From NCBI GenBank assembly GCA_911728435.2, contig OU452200.1, positions 558,001 through 622,000 on the forward strand: a stretch of DNA of 64,000 nucleotides, written 5' to 3'. Of this stretch, positions 11,901 to 21,354 are shown piece by piece. A program made the position numbers and the translations under genes. Source of the DNA: Apoderus coryli (taxonomy: Eukaryota > Arthropoda > Insecta > Coleoptera > Attelabidae). The notes under the pieces are model-generated. The model saw nothing but the letters and a program-made list of their open reading frames with translations, was not told the DNA's origin and did not search any database. The number at the start of each line of letters is the position of its first letter. Positions within the stretch are counted from its first letter, which is position 1.

Positions 11901-13626
11901 ATATGGAACAGACTTCGTACATGTGGTTTATCTTCTTTTCCTTCGTTAGAGGATGTGTTCATCTCTCGCGATCTCCGCAAATTCAGTGGCAAACCTTCTG
12001 TAATCCGCGCACAGACCAAAGAAATTGCATAATTGATGTTCTCTAGATCGTTTTCTTGGTGAAAGAGCACACAGTAGTTTCTCAAACATTCTTACAAAAG
12101 TCCCAGGTGCTTTTCTAGAGATTCGCATAGATCATCAAGGTAAATTATTGGGAAAGGTGTTCCATGTGAGGTCTTGCAAAACGGCTCTCATCAACTGCTC
12201 AAATGTGGCATGAAAGTTCTCTTCTCCAGTCGTCTGGATACAATATAATATCAAACCACATTGTTGTTGTTGAATACCAGAAAATGTCGAATAAAATGTG
12301 TAGTGGTTCTATTTTTCTGGACAATTCTATAAGAAAAACTTGTTCGACTTGTCCAAGAAGAGATTTGGTGTCCACTTGATTGGTACCATTTGACTGAACT
12401 GTACGCTTCCATCGGAAGCTGTTCTCGAGGTCAGTTTTCGGAATGGCCTCGCGGCAATTAATTCAATCGTTTCTATGTTGTCAACCCCATTCTTTTCAGT
12501 AGTAATACCCCTAGGGTCTTGATAATACCGAGATAAGTTTGTCATAGAGAATGCCGAAATAAGCCTGTTGCTTGATAATAGCCCAAGGCCGCAGGCCAAG
12601 GGCTATTATCCTTGAGCAACTCGCTTGAAGGATTCTCTATGACAAAATTTTGAGTATTTATCAAGGCCCGAGGAGTATACAATAAGATAATTTTTCACTT
12701 TGTAGATATCAAAAATTTGATTGTCCATCTGACGTTTAATAATTTTCAATACAAAATGTATTAGTTTTAATCAAACAAATATTATTCATTTTTATTTAAA
12801 ACTACAGTTGGGAAAAGTACAATTCGTAAATGTTAAATTAGAAGAAGAGTTTACTGAAGTTGACGGATTGTTAATTTCCACTGAAATTTTTGTAGCGAAG
12901 TTATAGATGCAAATCGGATATAATATATGGAACAGACTTCGTACATGTGCTTTATCTTGTTTTCCTTCGTTAGAGGATGTGTTCATCTCTCGCGATCTCC
13001 ACAAATTCAGTGGCAAATCTTCTGTAATCCGTGCACAGGCCAAAGGAATTGCATAATTGATCTTCTCTAGATCGTTTTCTTGGTGAAAGAGCACACAGTA
13101 GTTTCTCAAACATTCTTACAAAATTCCCAGGTGCTTTTCTACAGATTCGCATAGGTCATCAAGGTAAATTATTGGGAAAGGTGTTCCATGTGAGGTCTTG
13201 CAACTGCTCAAATGTGCAGGAGTGTTGCATAATCCCATTGGCATGAAAGTTCTCTTCTCCAGTCGTCTGGATACAATATAATATCAGACCACATTGATAT
13301 AATATGTTAATTTTGATTAGGTACTTTGCTTATAGATGTACTTGAGTTACATTCGTGATGCCATGGAGGACGGAGTAAATGTTTTGGGCTACATGGCTTG
13401 GAGCTTGTTAAACGATGTTGAATGGTATGCAGGATGGAAGTAAGTTCTATTCTTTCTCAGTCAAACAAAAATATAAAAAAATATTTTATTTTATATTAGC
13501 GTTAACTTGGGTCATTATCATGTGGACTTCAACAGCCCAAACAGAACAAGAACACCAAAGCAATCATCAGTCTACTATCATCAAGTTGTTACAACAAGGT
13601 GTTTGGTTGACGAATGTGTAAATTAG
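5915..13626 (+). CDS. Family 1 glycoside hydrolase (beta-glucosidase type), secreted, 8 exons
   Basis: Exons: 5915-5958, 9374-9640, 9714-10141, 10245-10339, 10403-10699, 10754-10897, 13336-13439, 13500-13626. They total 1,506 bp, 501 codons plus TAG, with every junction GT-AG and in phase; this is the normal length for the family. Exon 1 encodes a hydrophobic signal peptide (MRCMALSIFLALLI), so the enzyme is probably secreted, for an insect most likely into the gut lumen. Residues ~24-104 carry NFLFGYASAAYQVEGAW, the substrate-binding start of the (beta/alpha)8 barrel. The acid/base is E194 in STFNEP and the nucleophile E404 in VTENGY; VLGYMAWSLLNDVEW supplies the conserved glucose-binding W and E. 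The end reads YHVDFNSPNRTRTPK. It should cleave beta-glycosides by the retaining mechanism; whether it is a general glucosidase or a specialised one (myrosinase-like) cannot be told. Exon 1 is inferred from signal-peptide content, ATG and a phase-matched AG|GTAAAT donor. Introns 1 and 6 are swollen by TEs. Confidence 0.93.
5978..5994. repeat. (CAT)n microsatellite
   Basis: Five to six CAT units just inside GH1 intron 1, 19 bp after the donor. Confidence 0.7.
6130..6565 (-). mobile_element. Two fused LINE fragments (Jockey-like then RTE-like RT)
   Basis: On the minus strand, about 6565-6490 reads GSILPPLFFIVYINDL, the RT palm motif of Jockey/CR1-type LINEs. From about 6480 it continues SDLPMYLKRKTFNQCILPVL, then after a frameshift IRVAQRAIEHSMVGISLRD and EIRRRTRTTD, which is the C-terminal region of RTE-type (craniofacial-like) retrotransposons. 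The two parts come from different families, so this is a junction of nested insertions. Frames are broken. Confidence 0.7.
6741..6809. repeat. Long perfect palindrome (26-bp arms)
   Basis: Arms 6741-6766 (CCATACATGTTTCGAGAATC...) and 6784-6809 are perfect complements around a 17-bp loop, and imperfect pairing continues outward through AAACTAACC. The right half contains CTCGAAACATGTATGG, also found at 45.87 kb beside a hammerhead-like hairpin. Confidence 0.85.
6850..7849. other. GH1 intron 1 sequence, nothing recognised
   Basis: One kilobase of AT-rich intron. A 72-codon minus-strand frame at 7139-7357 has no recognisable domain. No TE protein motif was seen. Confidence 0.5.
7850..8020 (-). 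repeat. Inverted repeat copy 2 (empty site)
   Basis: Reverse-complement copy of the 3.7-5.1 kb unit, uninterrupted: contains GCGACGAGTCGATGCCGTT, GCGTCTACTGACCC and TAGTTATTATTCTATG. At the place where copy 1 carries the Ginger-like element this copy reads (reverse strand) GCTACTATGTTATACTATAT, with a single TATA. Confidence 0.85.
8150..9115 (-). mobile_element. Jockey-type LINE reverse transcriptase, broken
   Basis: Minus strand, in order: VIHTDFAMAFDRLDHEVLL (RT motif with the first catalytic Asp), FLLSYLRDRRQ-like region, a degraded PQGSNLGPLLL palm, then 8748-8386 LNGSKCKYISFSRKK, HIQHIEKVQRKFLNYFSF, and a C-terminal tail GSRLKAALEGFEL with stop near 8148. The YADD box is lost in a decayed stretch around 8.75-8.85 kb, and several frameshifts are present. 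It sits in GH1 intron 1. Confidence 0.82.
9168..9207. repeat. Perfect hairpin, 18-bp arms
   Basis: GATTTTTGACTCTTTTCT, four-base loop CTAC, then the exact complement. It is 166 bp before GH1 exon 2. Function unknown. Confidence 0.8.
11470..11860 (-). mobile_element. Crypton-like element 3' end (copy 1)
   Basis: Minus strand encodes INNPSTSVNSSSNLTFTNC ... NCSFK with a stop at 11768-11770, the same C-terminal tail as the Crypton-like pseudogene at 56.4-57.5 kb. The 3' flank down to TACTGAAAA near 11470 also matches that copy, which fixes the probable 3' end of the family. It includes a long foldback (11513-11642) with central hairpin GATAATAGCCCAAGGCC / GGCCAAGGGCTATTATC. Confidence 0.78.
12080..12215 (-). 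mobile_element. Ty3/gypsy reverse transcriptase scrap (copy 1)
   Basis: Minus strand reads ATFEQLMRAVLQDL, then after a frameshift PIIYLDDLCESLEKHLGLL. This is the gypsy RT palm: the ATF-LM helix, the YLDD box (catalytic) and the E-HL helix. A stop follows. A second copy lies 1,024 bp downstream. Confidence 0.65.
12494..12884 (-). mobile_element. Crypton-like element 3' end (copy 2)
   Basis: Same content as 11470-11860, displaced by 1,024 bp through the tandem duplication. The C-terminal tail and the foldback are both preserved. Confidence 0.78.
13104..13235 (-). mobile_element. Ty3/gypsy reverse transcriptase scrap (copy 2)
   Basis: Duplicate of the 12.1-kb piece, with the YLDDL box kept and a rearranged stretch near 13200 where an insertion and a deletion separate it from copy 1. 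Confidence 0.6.
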
Positions 13627-13796
13627 TAAAAACAAACCAAGAAATTTCTATTAAAAACTGAGTATGTCGAAGAATGTTGTATTAGTTATCGAGAATATAA
13701 AATTATGCTATACGATATGGCATCAAAACATAAAGGGAGTTTACGTCTATTCATATAATAATAATAGTCCGGGTGAAAGAGTCCCTTCGCAGTGAG

Positions 13797-14229
13797 TACG
13801 TGCGGCGGCTCCGGCAAATCTGGTCCTCAGAGTTGTCCGGGAAGAACAAAGTCGCTGCCGAATATGCTTGCTGTTCCGGTTCTCCTTTATTTCTTTGGGG
13901 TGTTGAAATACACCATAAGGGAACTGCGCAAACTTGACGTGAAGACGCGAAAGATGATGACATTGCACCGAAGTCATCATCCTAAGGCATCCGTTCCTAG
14001 GCTCTATCTCCCACGACATTGGGGGGGCCGAGGAATCTTAAGTTTGGAGTGTATGCATGGCAGAGTGGTACTGGGTGCATCCTGCGAGGTGATTAGTGCT
14101 AGATATCCGTATCTCCGCAAGGTACTAGATCACGAACATGCGGGGATTGGAGCGTTTCTCTTTTCGGCGGTACAACGGGTGGCAAATGAGCTCTCCTTAG
14201 TTTTTGACGACCGGTGGGCGAGCGCGTGA
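13797..14229 (+). mobile_element. LINE reverse transcriptase C-terminal region
   Basis: Frame changes once. First RRLRQIWSSELSGKNKV, then NMLAVPVLLYFFGVLKYTI, RELRKLDVKTRKMMTLH, HHPKASVPRLYLPRHWGGRG and a stop at 14227. The RKLDVKTRK...RLYLPR..GGRG block is the conserved post-RT segment of a family of non-LTR retrotransposons widespread in animals. It begins about 170 bp past the GH1 stop and is more GC-rich than its surroundings. Clade uncertain. Confidence 0.75.
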
Positions 14230-14299
14230 AGGCTCAATAACTGAGTTGACTCGCGTAAACCGGAAGGCCCGCATAAAGGAGGCAGAGGTCAGTCGGCTT

Positions 14300-14450
14300 T
14301 TCCAACTTCACAAAGACAAGCCCATACATCTTCTATACGGCTTCTTCTGCCGATACAAATCGTTGTTCACGTAATTTCTGCTTGATATTTGAGAACAAAA
14401 ATAAATCATCGAGTGCCAAATCAGGACTATAGCGGCTGCATCATCAATTC
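14300..14450 (-). mobile_element. mariner transposase C-terminal part
   Basis: Minus strand: QKVELMMQP, then one frame over RYSPDLALDDLFLFSNIKQK and LREQRFVSAEEA. This is the mariner third-aspartate block (normally YSPDLAPxDFFLFP). The P of LAP is replaced. A one-base deletion and a stop make it non-functional. It may belong to the same copy as 18105-18220. Confidence 0.8.
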
Positions 14451-14499
14451 GACTTTTTGAGCGTTGAAATGGTGGGATCCAACGAGAACCAACCTTATT

Positions 14500-14930
14500 C
14501 ATAGCTAGAGGTTCATGTAATATTTTCTATATGCCTAAGGTTGCCTCTATCTCACTGACAAACACGTATTTTCTTGACAAAAAAAAAAAACACCAACAAC
14601 TCGCTATGAAATTGAAGCCAAAAATCGAATTTACTAGCGACATTAATTAAGTCTTATTTAGTTTGCTTCTGGGAAGCCATATATTCAATTAACTCAATAC
14701 ATACTAGGTATATATTGTGAGCAAAACAAAATGAGAACTATAATTTAGCTCTAACTCTTAACACCACGAAATACACTAGAGTGTAATTGACACTAACACA
14801 GCTTGATAGAATAAAAACAAACTCTATCAATTTGTTTTTCGTTAAATTGAGGAAAAAATCAATTTAACAAATTATTAAATTGTTTTTGTTTTTTTATTTG
14901 ACACATATTACGGGAAAAATATTACAGGGT
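14500..14930. other. Nothing recognised
   Basis: AT-rich DNA after the mariner piece, ending at ATTACAGGGTGAGTCG near 14930, a CAGGGT motif of the kind seen at TE termini elsewhere in this window. Confidence 0.4.
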
Positions 14931-14991
14931 GAGTCGAGTTTGTTAGAGGAAAACTATAGTGCGATTTTTAATTTTTTACGAATATTAGGAG

Positions 14992-15093
14992 GATGATACC
15001 CATTGGAAAAGGTAGAGAATATAACAAAAATAAATTACGAAAAGGGGGTGAGTTTTGAAGGGTAAAAAACGGTTAATCTCGATTTCCGGTAAA
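14992..15093 (+). repeat. Inverted repeat flanking the 15.5-kb LINE, left copy
   Basis: Contains CCCATTGGAAAAGGTAGAG, AATATAACAAAAAT and AAAAAACGGTTAATCTCG followed by ATTTCCGGTAAA. The reverse complement is at 17494-17622. Sequence to 15480 continues as AT-rich repeat-like DNA (AAAGTCAAATGGCAAAG). Confidence 0.75.
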
Positions 15094-15499
15094 ACTGCAA
15101 GTCCTATGAAAAAAAGTCAAATGGCAAAGTTGTAGGTAATAAAAAGATCTACAACTTTTGTAACGACACTTTTTTCACATAACCTCAAAATTTATGTGAA
15201 AAATTCGAATAACCGAGTTTTTGGTTTTTTATTTTTATCTTTTGCAAAAAAAAATATTTTTTCACGAAATTTGGTGAAAATTTACCTTTGTATGTCCCAA
15301 ACATACAGTAATTTTTTTGATTTAAAATATTAATTTTTTCCCCTTATTTTGACTTAATATCGAAAAAGCACCCTAATTTTCAATCGAAAATTCCCAAGTC
15401 AAAATATCTGCTTTTTTAAAAAAGTTGGTGTGTATTTTTTGTTCGTTGAAATCTCTACTTTTTGATGCTATAAAAAATATAAACTACTATGGTAAATGT

Positions 15500-15524
15500 T
15501 CTCTCTCTCTCTCTCTCTCTCTCT
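15500..15524 (-). repeat. (GA)n microsatellite tail of the LINE
   Basis: About 12 TC units on the plus strand directly after the LINE stop codon (minus-strand ACC TAG AGAGAG). A simple-repeat tail at the 3' end in place of poly(A) is known for several LINE groups. Confidence 0.85.
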
Positions 15525-17470
15525 AGGTGCTAACTCCGCGACGAAGATTGGCGATCATCATGGCAATTCTTATTTTGGATGCAGCTGCTCTAAAAATTCC
15601 TCTATCCTCTCTCGAGGAACATCCAAACCACTCTCTCAAGTTTCTCAACCAGGATATCCTTCTTCTACCCACGCTTCTTGTACCTTGGATCCTTCCCTGC
15701 ATTATCAATTGAAGTAATGCGTATCTTGGTCCACGAGTCACATGACCGAGATACTGCAGTTTTCTGCTTTTAATTGTTATTAACAACTCTCTTTCTATGT
15801 TTAGTCGCTCAAGTATTTCTAAGTTAGTTATCCGATCGACCCATGACACCTTCAGTACTCTTCTGTACACCTACATTTCAAAAGCTTCTAGTCTTTTGGT
15901 TATTTCTGCGTTCAGAGTCCATGCCTCGACGCCATAAAGCAGAGTGGCAAAAACATAACATCTAACTAGTCTCAGTCTCAGTTTTAGGCTTAGACCTCTA
16001 TTGCACAAAACTCTTTTCATGCTATTGAAATTGGACCTTGCTATTTCTATGCGTGCTTTTATTTGTTTCGTGTAGTCGTTATTACAAGTAACTGTTGTTC
16101 CAAGATAAGTGTACTTCTCTACCTGTTCGATGGGTTCACCTTTGACGATTATCTGTTCGTTGTTAGTCTGGGCCTTCTTTGTTATTTTCATGAACTTTGT
16201 TTTGTTTACGTTGAGTGTAAGACCGTATTCTTCGCTATATCGAACTAGTTTGTTCATGATTCTTTGTAGATCTTCCAGGTTTTCCGTTAAAATTACGGTA
16301 TCATCAGCGTATCTTAGAACAACTATAGGCACACCATTTACTTTTATTCCTGCACTGTCATTTTCCATTGCCCTTTTTAGAATCTCTTCAGAGTAGGCAT
16401 TAAACAAAATATGTGACAGAACACAACCTTGACGTACACCTCTCTTTATTGAGATGGTGCCAGAATTTTGTTGATCTACTTTGACGATGGCATTTTGGTT
16501 GTAATAGAGATTTGAGATGATTTGCAGGTCTTGGTGGTCTAGGTTTTTACATTGTAATATTTCCATCAACTGGTCGTGGCGGACCCTGTCAAACGCCTTA
16601 TTATAGTCGATGAAGCAGGCATATACGTCCTGATTAACATCTAGGCATCGCTGCACTATTACGTTGAATGCGAATAGTGCTTCTCTTGTACCTAATCCTT
16701 TGCGAAAGCCAAACTGACTGTCACTTATATCCAGATCGAGTTTCTGGTGGATGCGGTTGAGTATAATTTTTAACAGTAGTTTCAAAGTGTGGGACATGAG
16801 GCTTATGGTACGATGGTCACTGCACTCTTTTGCACCCGATTTTTTCGGTAAACATATGAAGACTGATGAGAGCCATTCCTTTGGTAGTTTTCCAGACTCA
16901 TAGACGCTGTTCAAGAGTCTCACCACGACATCCATATCTTGATCACTTATGATCTTAAGAATGTCGATAGGAATTCCGTCGGGGCCAGGAGATTTACCGT
17001 TGCTCATGTTGTTTAGTGTGTGGGTGACTTCGTCCTTCGTGATTTCGGGACCTGTGTCTTCCAGTCCTACCCTAGCTACGGAAGTGATATTTCTCACATC
17101 GTCGAAAAGGTCTTTTATATATTCCTGCCATCTCTTCAGTTTGTCTTCTGTGTTTGATAGTGTTTTCCCATTTTTATCTAAGAGGATTGTAGTAATCTTT
17201 CCTTTTCTGAGACCTGCCAATTCTTTTATCTTCTTATGTAGGTTATACAAGTCAAATCTGCGTTGTAGCTCTTCTATTTCCTTGCATTTGTCTTCATAAA
17301 AACGTTCTTTTGCTATCCTTATTTTTGTTCTTATCTTTTTCTGGGTTTCCCTATATTTTCTTTCGTTGTTCTTGTATTTCCTTCGTTGGTCCATCACAAA
17401 TAAAATTTCCTGAGTAATCCATTCTTTATTTATCTTTTTAGAAGGTGCTAGGAACTCTTGGCAGGGGGAA
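15523..17470 (-). mobile_element. LINE reverse transcriptase ORF, nearly intact, one nonsense codon
   Basis: From 17397 down to 15523 is a single frame of 623 codons interrupted only at 15871, where TAG stands for the expected Trp in LEAFEM*VYRRVLKV. The frame opens further to ~17470 (KINKEWITQEIL). Order: linker, GKSPGPDGIPIDIL, LPKEWLSS, SDHRTISLM, SQFGFRKGLGTREAL, FIDYNKAFDRVRH (Asp), RGVRQGCVLS, RYADDTVIL (catalytic YADD intact), KYTYLGTTV, YGVEAWTLN, and the C-terminal RRRISWLRNLREWFG. The N-terminal endonuclease is missing by 5' truncation. It resembles the 'endonuclease-reverse transcriptase' LINEs of insects; exact clade not assigned. Best preserved LINE in the window. Confidence 0.92.
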
Positions 17471-17493
17471 AGAATGCAGGTTTTGAGAAATTT

Positions 17494-17622
17494 ACCGGAA
17501 ATCGAGATTAACCGTTTTTTACCCTTAAAAATTCACCCCCCCCCTTTCCGACCACAGATCGCCCGTAATTTATTTTTCTTTTAATTTTTGTTATATTCTC
17601 TACCTATTCCAATGGGTTTCAT
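17494..17622 (-). repeat. Inverted repeat flanking the 15.5-kb LINE, right copy
   Basis: Reverse complement of 14992-15093, with an extra ~25 bp (CGACCACAGATCGCCC region). The pair brackets the LINE; either it inserted between two opposite copies or the host repeat is itself palindromic. Confidence 0.75.
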
Positions 17623-17639
17623 AATTTTTTTTGGTCTCA

Positions 17640-18100
17640 AAAGTTATCGACCCTGGTCTATAAAAGAAGATAAAATTTGAATCAATTAAAACCAATTGGG
17701 GACGAAACCCATTGTGGTGGAGTTTTTGTTTTTGCACGTATCGAACACCAAATGTGCTTGATATAACTTTGTCACGTACACACTAACCCTTAGTCACTAA
17801 CCTCTTGCCCTTCTCCATGCTACTAGTTGGATTTTGTTCCAAGTCTGTGTGTCGTGTTAAAGTATGCAAATGACTTTTAGAATAATATACCTATGCTACT
17901 ACCCGCACCGGCTAAGTTTCGACAAGAGGCTAATTTAGAGATAAGCCTGAGGCTGTACATATAGAAAGTAAGGGTATTAACATGAATTCAATTTCAAGGA
18001 CCATCTGCCACAAGTTGTTAATTTTTGTTTTGTTCAACGGCATTTTGATTTGCATATTTTGTCTTAAGTAGATACAAGAAAATAAATATTGTATGAACAT
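17640..18100. other. Nothing recognised
   Basis: AT-rich spacer between the inverted repeat and the mariner N-terminal piece. It ends at CATACAGGGTAAAC (18100). Confidence 0.4.
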
Positions 18101-18104
18101 ACAG

Positions 18105-18220
18105 GGTAAACTAGTTAAAATGTGCAAATGTAACAGTCGCTGTTGATGGTGGTTCTTTTTTGGAGGTAATCGAGGAATATTATTCCGTTCGCATCCCAAA
18201 ATACAGACGCTATCACCTGT
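18105..18220 (-). mobile_element. mariner transposase catalytic-core part
   Basis: Minus strand reads IASVFWDANGIIFLDYLQK then RTTINSDCY. This is the mariner first-aspartate motif (SVFWDAxGIIxxDYL) and the following TINSxYY helix. Strand and order fit the C-terminal piece at 14.3-14.45 kb, so both could be one mariner copy opened by 3.6 kb of later insertions. Confidence 0.82.
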
Positions 18221-18379
18221 CAGCTAGCTCGTGCACCTTCAATTTGCGATCGCTCATAACCAATTTGTGATTTTTTTGACCTTTTCTGAAATAACAGCAT
18301 TATTTTCCAAATTATTGATATAAATAAAAAGTTTCGCCATTTTACAAACTTGTTACTCATGATATTTGACACTGTGGCA

Positions 18380-19290
18380 CCTGAAAAAACTTACAAAACT
18401 AAAAAAATAAACAAGCCTTGGTGTACAAGTGTAATTAAGAGAATTATTGAAAAAAAAAAAATAAAGCCTTAAATAGGTTTAAAAAAACAAAATTAATGCA
18501 AGATTGGAATCAATATAAAGAACTTAAAAACATGACTACTGCAGCAATTAACCAAGAAAAAAAGCATTATCTTGAGTTCAGTACAAATAAAAATAAATCA
18601 AATAGCCGCACCCTCTGGCGTAAACTAAGTGACCTTGACATTTATAAGAAGAAATCAGTGCGGTTAATATTCCTCACAACCTAAATAAAGCTGAGGACAT
18701 TTTTTCCTGCAATTTTCTAATTATACTCCACCTGATATATCTTTGGTAGATTTTTATTGCAATAATAAAAAATATAATTTTGACGAATCCTTTGAATTCA
18801 CTCTTGTTGATGAAGAAACGACTAGAAAGTTCCTCATTGATGTCAAAACTAATGCTGTGGGTCCTGATCATTTTAACATTGAAATGTTGCTGCTCTGTTG
18901 CCATCGTATACTTCCATTTGTAACACATATTGTAAATTCATGTTTGTTATATAATTTCTTTCCGGATTCATGGAAGACTTCCAAAGTTATCCCTATACCT
19001 AAGAACAATGAAGTTCATGATTTTAGTTGCCTCCGTCCGATTTCTATACTTTCGCCACTATCAAAAATATTAGAAAAAGTAATGGCATCGCAGATTAAAT
19101 CTTATGTTACCAAATATAACATTTTACCAACTAGGCAGTCTGGTTTTCGAGGAGGATATAGCTGTGCGACGGCGCTTTTAGATATAATAGATGACATTTT
19201 GAGAGATCTGGATAATTGTATGGTTTCAACCTTATTATTGATAGATTACTCTAAGGCATTTGAGGTCGAAGTGAGAGGAGGCCAAACCGC
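18380..19290 (+). mobile_element. Jockey/I-type LINE reverse transcriptase, 3' truncated
   Basis: Plus strand: INKPWCTSVIKRIIEKKK, MQDWNQYKELKNM, AINQEKKHYLEF, a frameshift near 18660, then ISLVDFYCNNKK, AVGPDHFNIEMLLLC, FFPDSWKTSKVIPIPK, CLRPISILSPLSKILEKV, RQSGFRGGYSCATALL and LLLIDYSKAFE (the first catalytic block). At about 19264 it breaks off into unrelated sequence, so the GVPQGS and YADD boxes are gone. Confidence 0.85.
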
Positions 19291-21354
19291 CTAAACAACT
19301 CCGATAAAACAATCTACAATACAGGGCAGCTCATTTAAAAATATCCACCACCAATATCTCCGTGATTTTTTTCCGGACTGGAAAAAGACCCTTAAAAACT
19401 TTAGTCAGAAAACTTCCACATCAAACTAAACTTATAGAAACCATTCATGTGGATAAGTCCTGCGTCAAATATCAAAGTTTCACTTTCGTTCCCGCAAATT
19501 TGCTCTGATGAAGCTGACAGGATTCACAGCAAAATTTTAACGTGATGTGCTTCATTTTTCCATTAGAAATTGATAGAAATTATTTTTTAAAGTTTTTGAA
19601 ATAAAAAGATTCAGGGTTTTTCATTTGAGAAATTGAAGTTACGAGCGTTTAAATTACTTCTCAAGTTGAAGTATTGTTTCTCTGTGAAAACTTAATTCAG
19701 AATTCGTCAGTATTCATAATAATTGATAATCGTTCGGTACATTTTTCTCCATCTTCTAAAGTACAATAATCTGTCCCAACCAGAAATGAATCACATTAAG
19801 AATATTTTTCTCAATTTATTTTTCTACGTAAAATAATTTTTTTTTTCTCCAAAGAAAAATTCCTTAATCTCCGCTCCTGAATAAATAACTTCAGTCGCCA
19901 GTTGCTGCCAACAAATTACGTCTAAATTAAACGGTTCGATTGGCAATAATCAACTCCGAAAGGGGGTGTGTGGTGGTGAAATATAGTGGATGAAAAGTGG
20001 GGTGGTTCGGGTGGGGTATGAGAGTTTGAGTTTCAGAAACAACAGTTAATTTAAACTAGCAAGACTAATTATGCTAAAGCGGGCACGCCAATCCTCCATT
20101 GCTGGCCGATCCAAAAACTTACTCTACATGGTATTATTATTGCTCTTTTATCGTCTCATTCCGCACTGGCGAAACTTCTTTATGAAGGCAACAGCTTGAT
20201 AATGACAGTTTGTTTAATATTACACATAACAGAACGTCAACCATACAGTTACTCAAAACTGTTGGCGTTAATCTGGTTATTGACAACTTCAATAATTGAC
20301 TATTGGAGTTGGAATTTGTATAATAAAATGAATATTAGTAAAGTTCGATGGTATGAACTATAGAATAAGCTCTTTGTATTACCATAGGAAAGTTTACTAA
20401 CTAATTTGGTTATTGCTTGTATTATTTTGGGTTTTTTTTTGAAGTAGAGTCAAATCTTAACACAGGGCTTAAGCGATTTCAACCAAAAACTAATGGGTTC
20501 ATCGTAGGACTGCCCCAAACTCAATTGGCTAAAGCGTTTGACGCTATCGTGGAAGAGTACATACGGACACACACACAGACAGACTTGCATCTGGTCCAAG
20601 TGCTCTTAATCGTCTCAAGGAACTTTACGATGGTTATATTTGTCTTTATCTCAATTTTTTTAGCTCGTTCACAATAATTTCCCTATATGAGTCGGGAAAG
20701 TAAAAGCATGATAAAGATTATGGTTCTTTAACATAGCGGACACATTTTAGTTTTGTCGAAACTTTTGCCGTATCTGCTGACACACACAGAAAGAGGACCC
20801 TTGAGTGTAGGTAGAGAAGGTACGTATTAGGTATATAACCGAGAAGCAGAATATTAGAAGGCAGAGTAAAAAGATAATGATTAATTTCACCGTCAAAACT
20901 TATATTATATAAGTGAGATATAAATCTTTTGGGAGAAGTTTTTGGTTTTCCGTCATAATATAGCACATACCTTTTTGACTCAAAGAGCTTCACTCCTGCT
21001 TTGGGAAATTATCTCTATACTTTATAGGTGGCAGGAAAGTTGCACTCGACTCATCCCAGTTTCATTTTTTTTTTGTCATCACTAGGTACGTAAAGTATTT
21101 AGTGGTAAAGTAAGCAACTTTTGTCGCATAAACTTATTAACAACTACTAGTAACTTTATTTTGATTAATGGTTACTTTTACTAGCTTGGTTTCTACAGGG
21201 ATAGGGATTGTCACATTTTTAATTTATTGTCTACTTCATCTTTACGTTCTTTAACTTGAATATATATAAGTTACGAAGGCTCAGAAATAGCTGGATATTC
21301 CTTTGTTTTTGGTAATAATATCTATTGTAGGTTTTCCTTAATTTAACTGAAACA
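19291..21354. other. Intergenic, no gene recognised
   Basis: Two kilobases of AT-rich sequence. ATACAGGGCAGCTCATTT at about 19320 resembles a TE end; an ACAC/ACAG microsatellite is at 20569-20582. The 86-codon frame at 20417-20677 and the 91-codon minus frame at 20718-20993 have no family resemblance. Confidence 0.5.

Larger units (their letters stand above)
11248..12271. repeat. 1,024-bp tandem duplication, copy 1
   Basis: Begins GAATACCAGAAAATGTCGAA and is followed head to tail by a nearly identical copy at 12272. Lies wholly in GH1 intron 6. Contents on the minus strand: Ty3/gypsy RT piece, then a Crypton 3' end with foldback. Between copies are scattered substitutions and one indel near 12180/13200. 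Confidence 0.9.
12272..13300. repeat. 1,024-bp tandem duplication, copy 2
   Basis: Second copy of the unit above, starting with the same GAATACCAGAAAATGTCGAA. It ends about 35 bp before GH1 exon 7. High similarity to copy 1 says the duplication is recent compared with the other TE fragments. Confidence 0.9.

Noticed and set aside
11768..12085. 105-codon minus frame ending NCSFK
   Set aside because: A chance fusion of decayed gypsy sequence with the Crypton tail, not a natural protein.
13792..14229. A host gene following GH1
   Set aside because: The RKLDVKTRK...RLYLPR..GGRG pattern is a LINE C-terminal region, and the upstream part is in another frame.
16949..17299. 116-codon + strand frame
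   Set aside because: Antisense shadow of the LINE reverse transcriptase.
20417..20677. 86-codon + strand frame
   Set aside because: No recognisable domain, and it crosses an ACAC/ACAG simple repeat.
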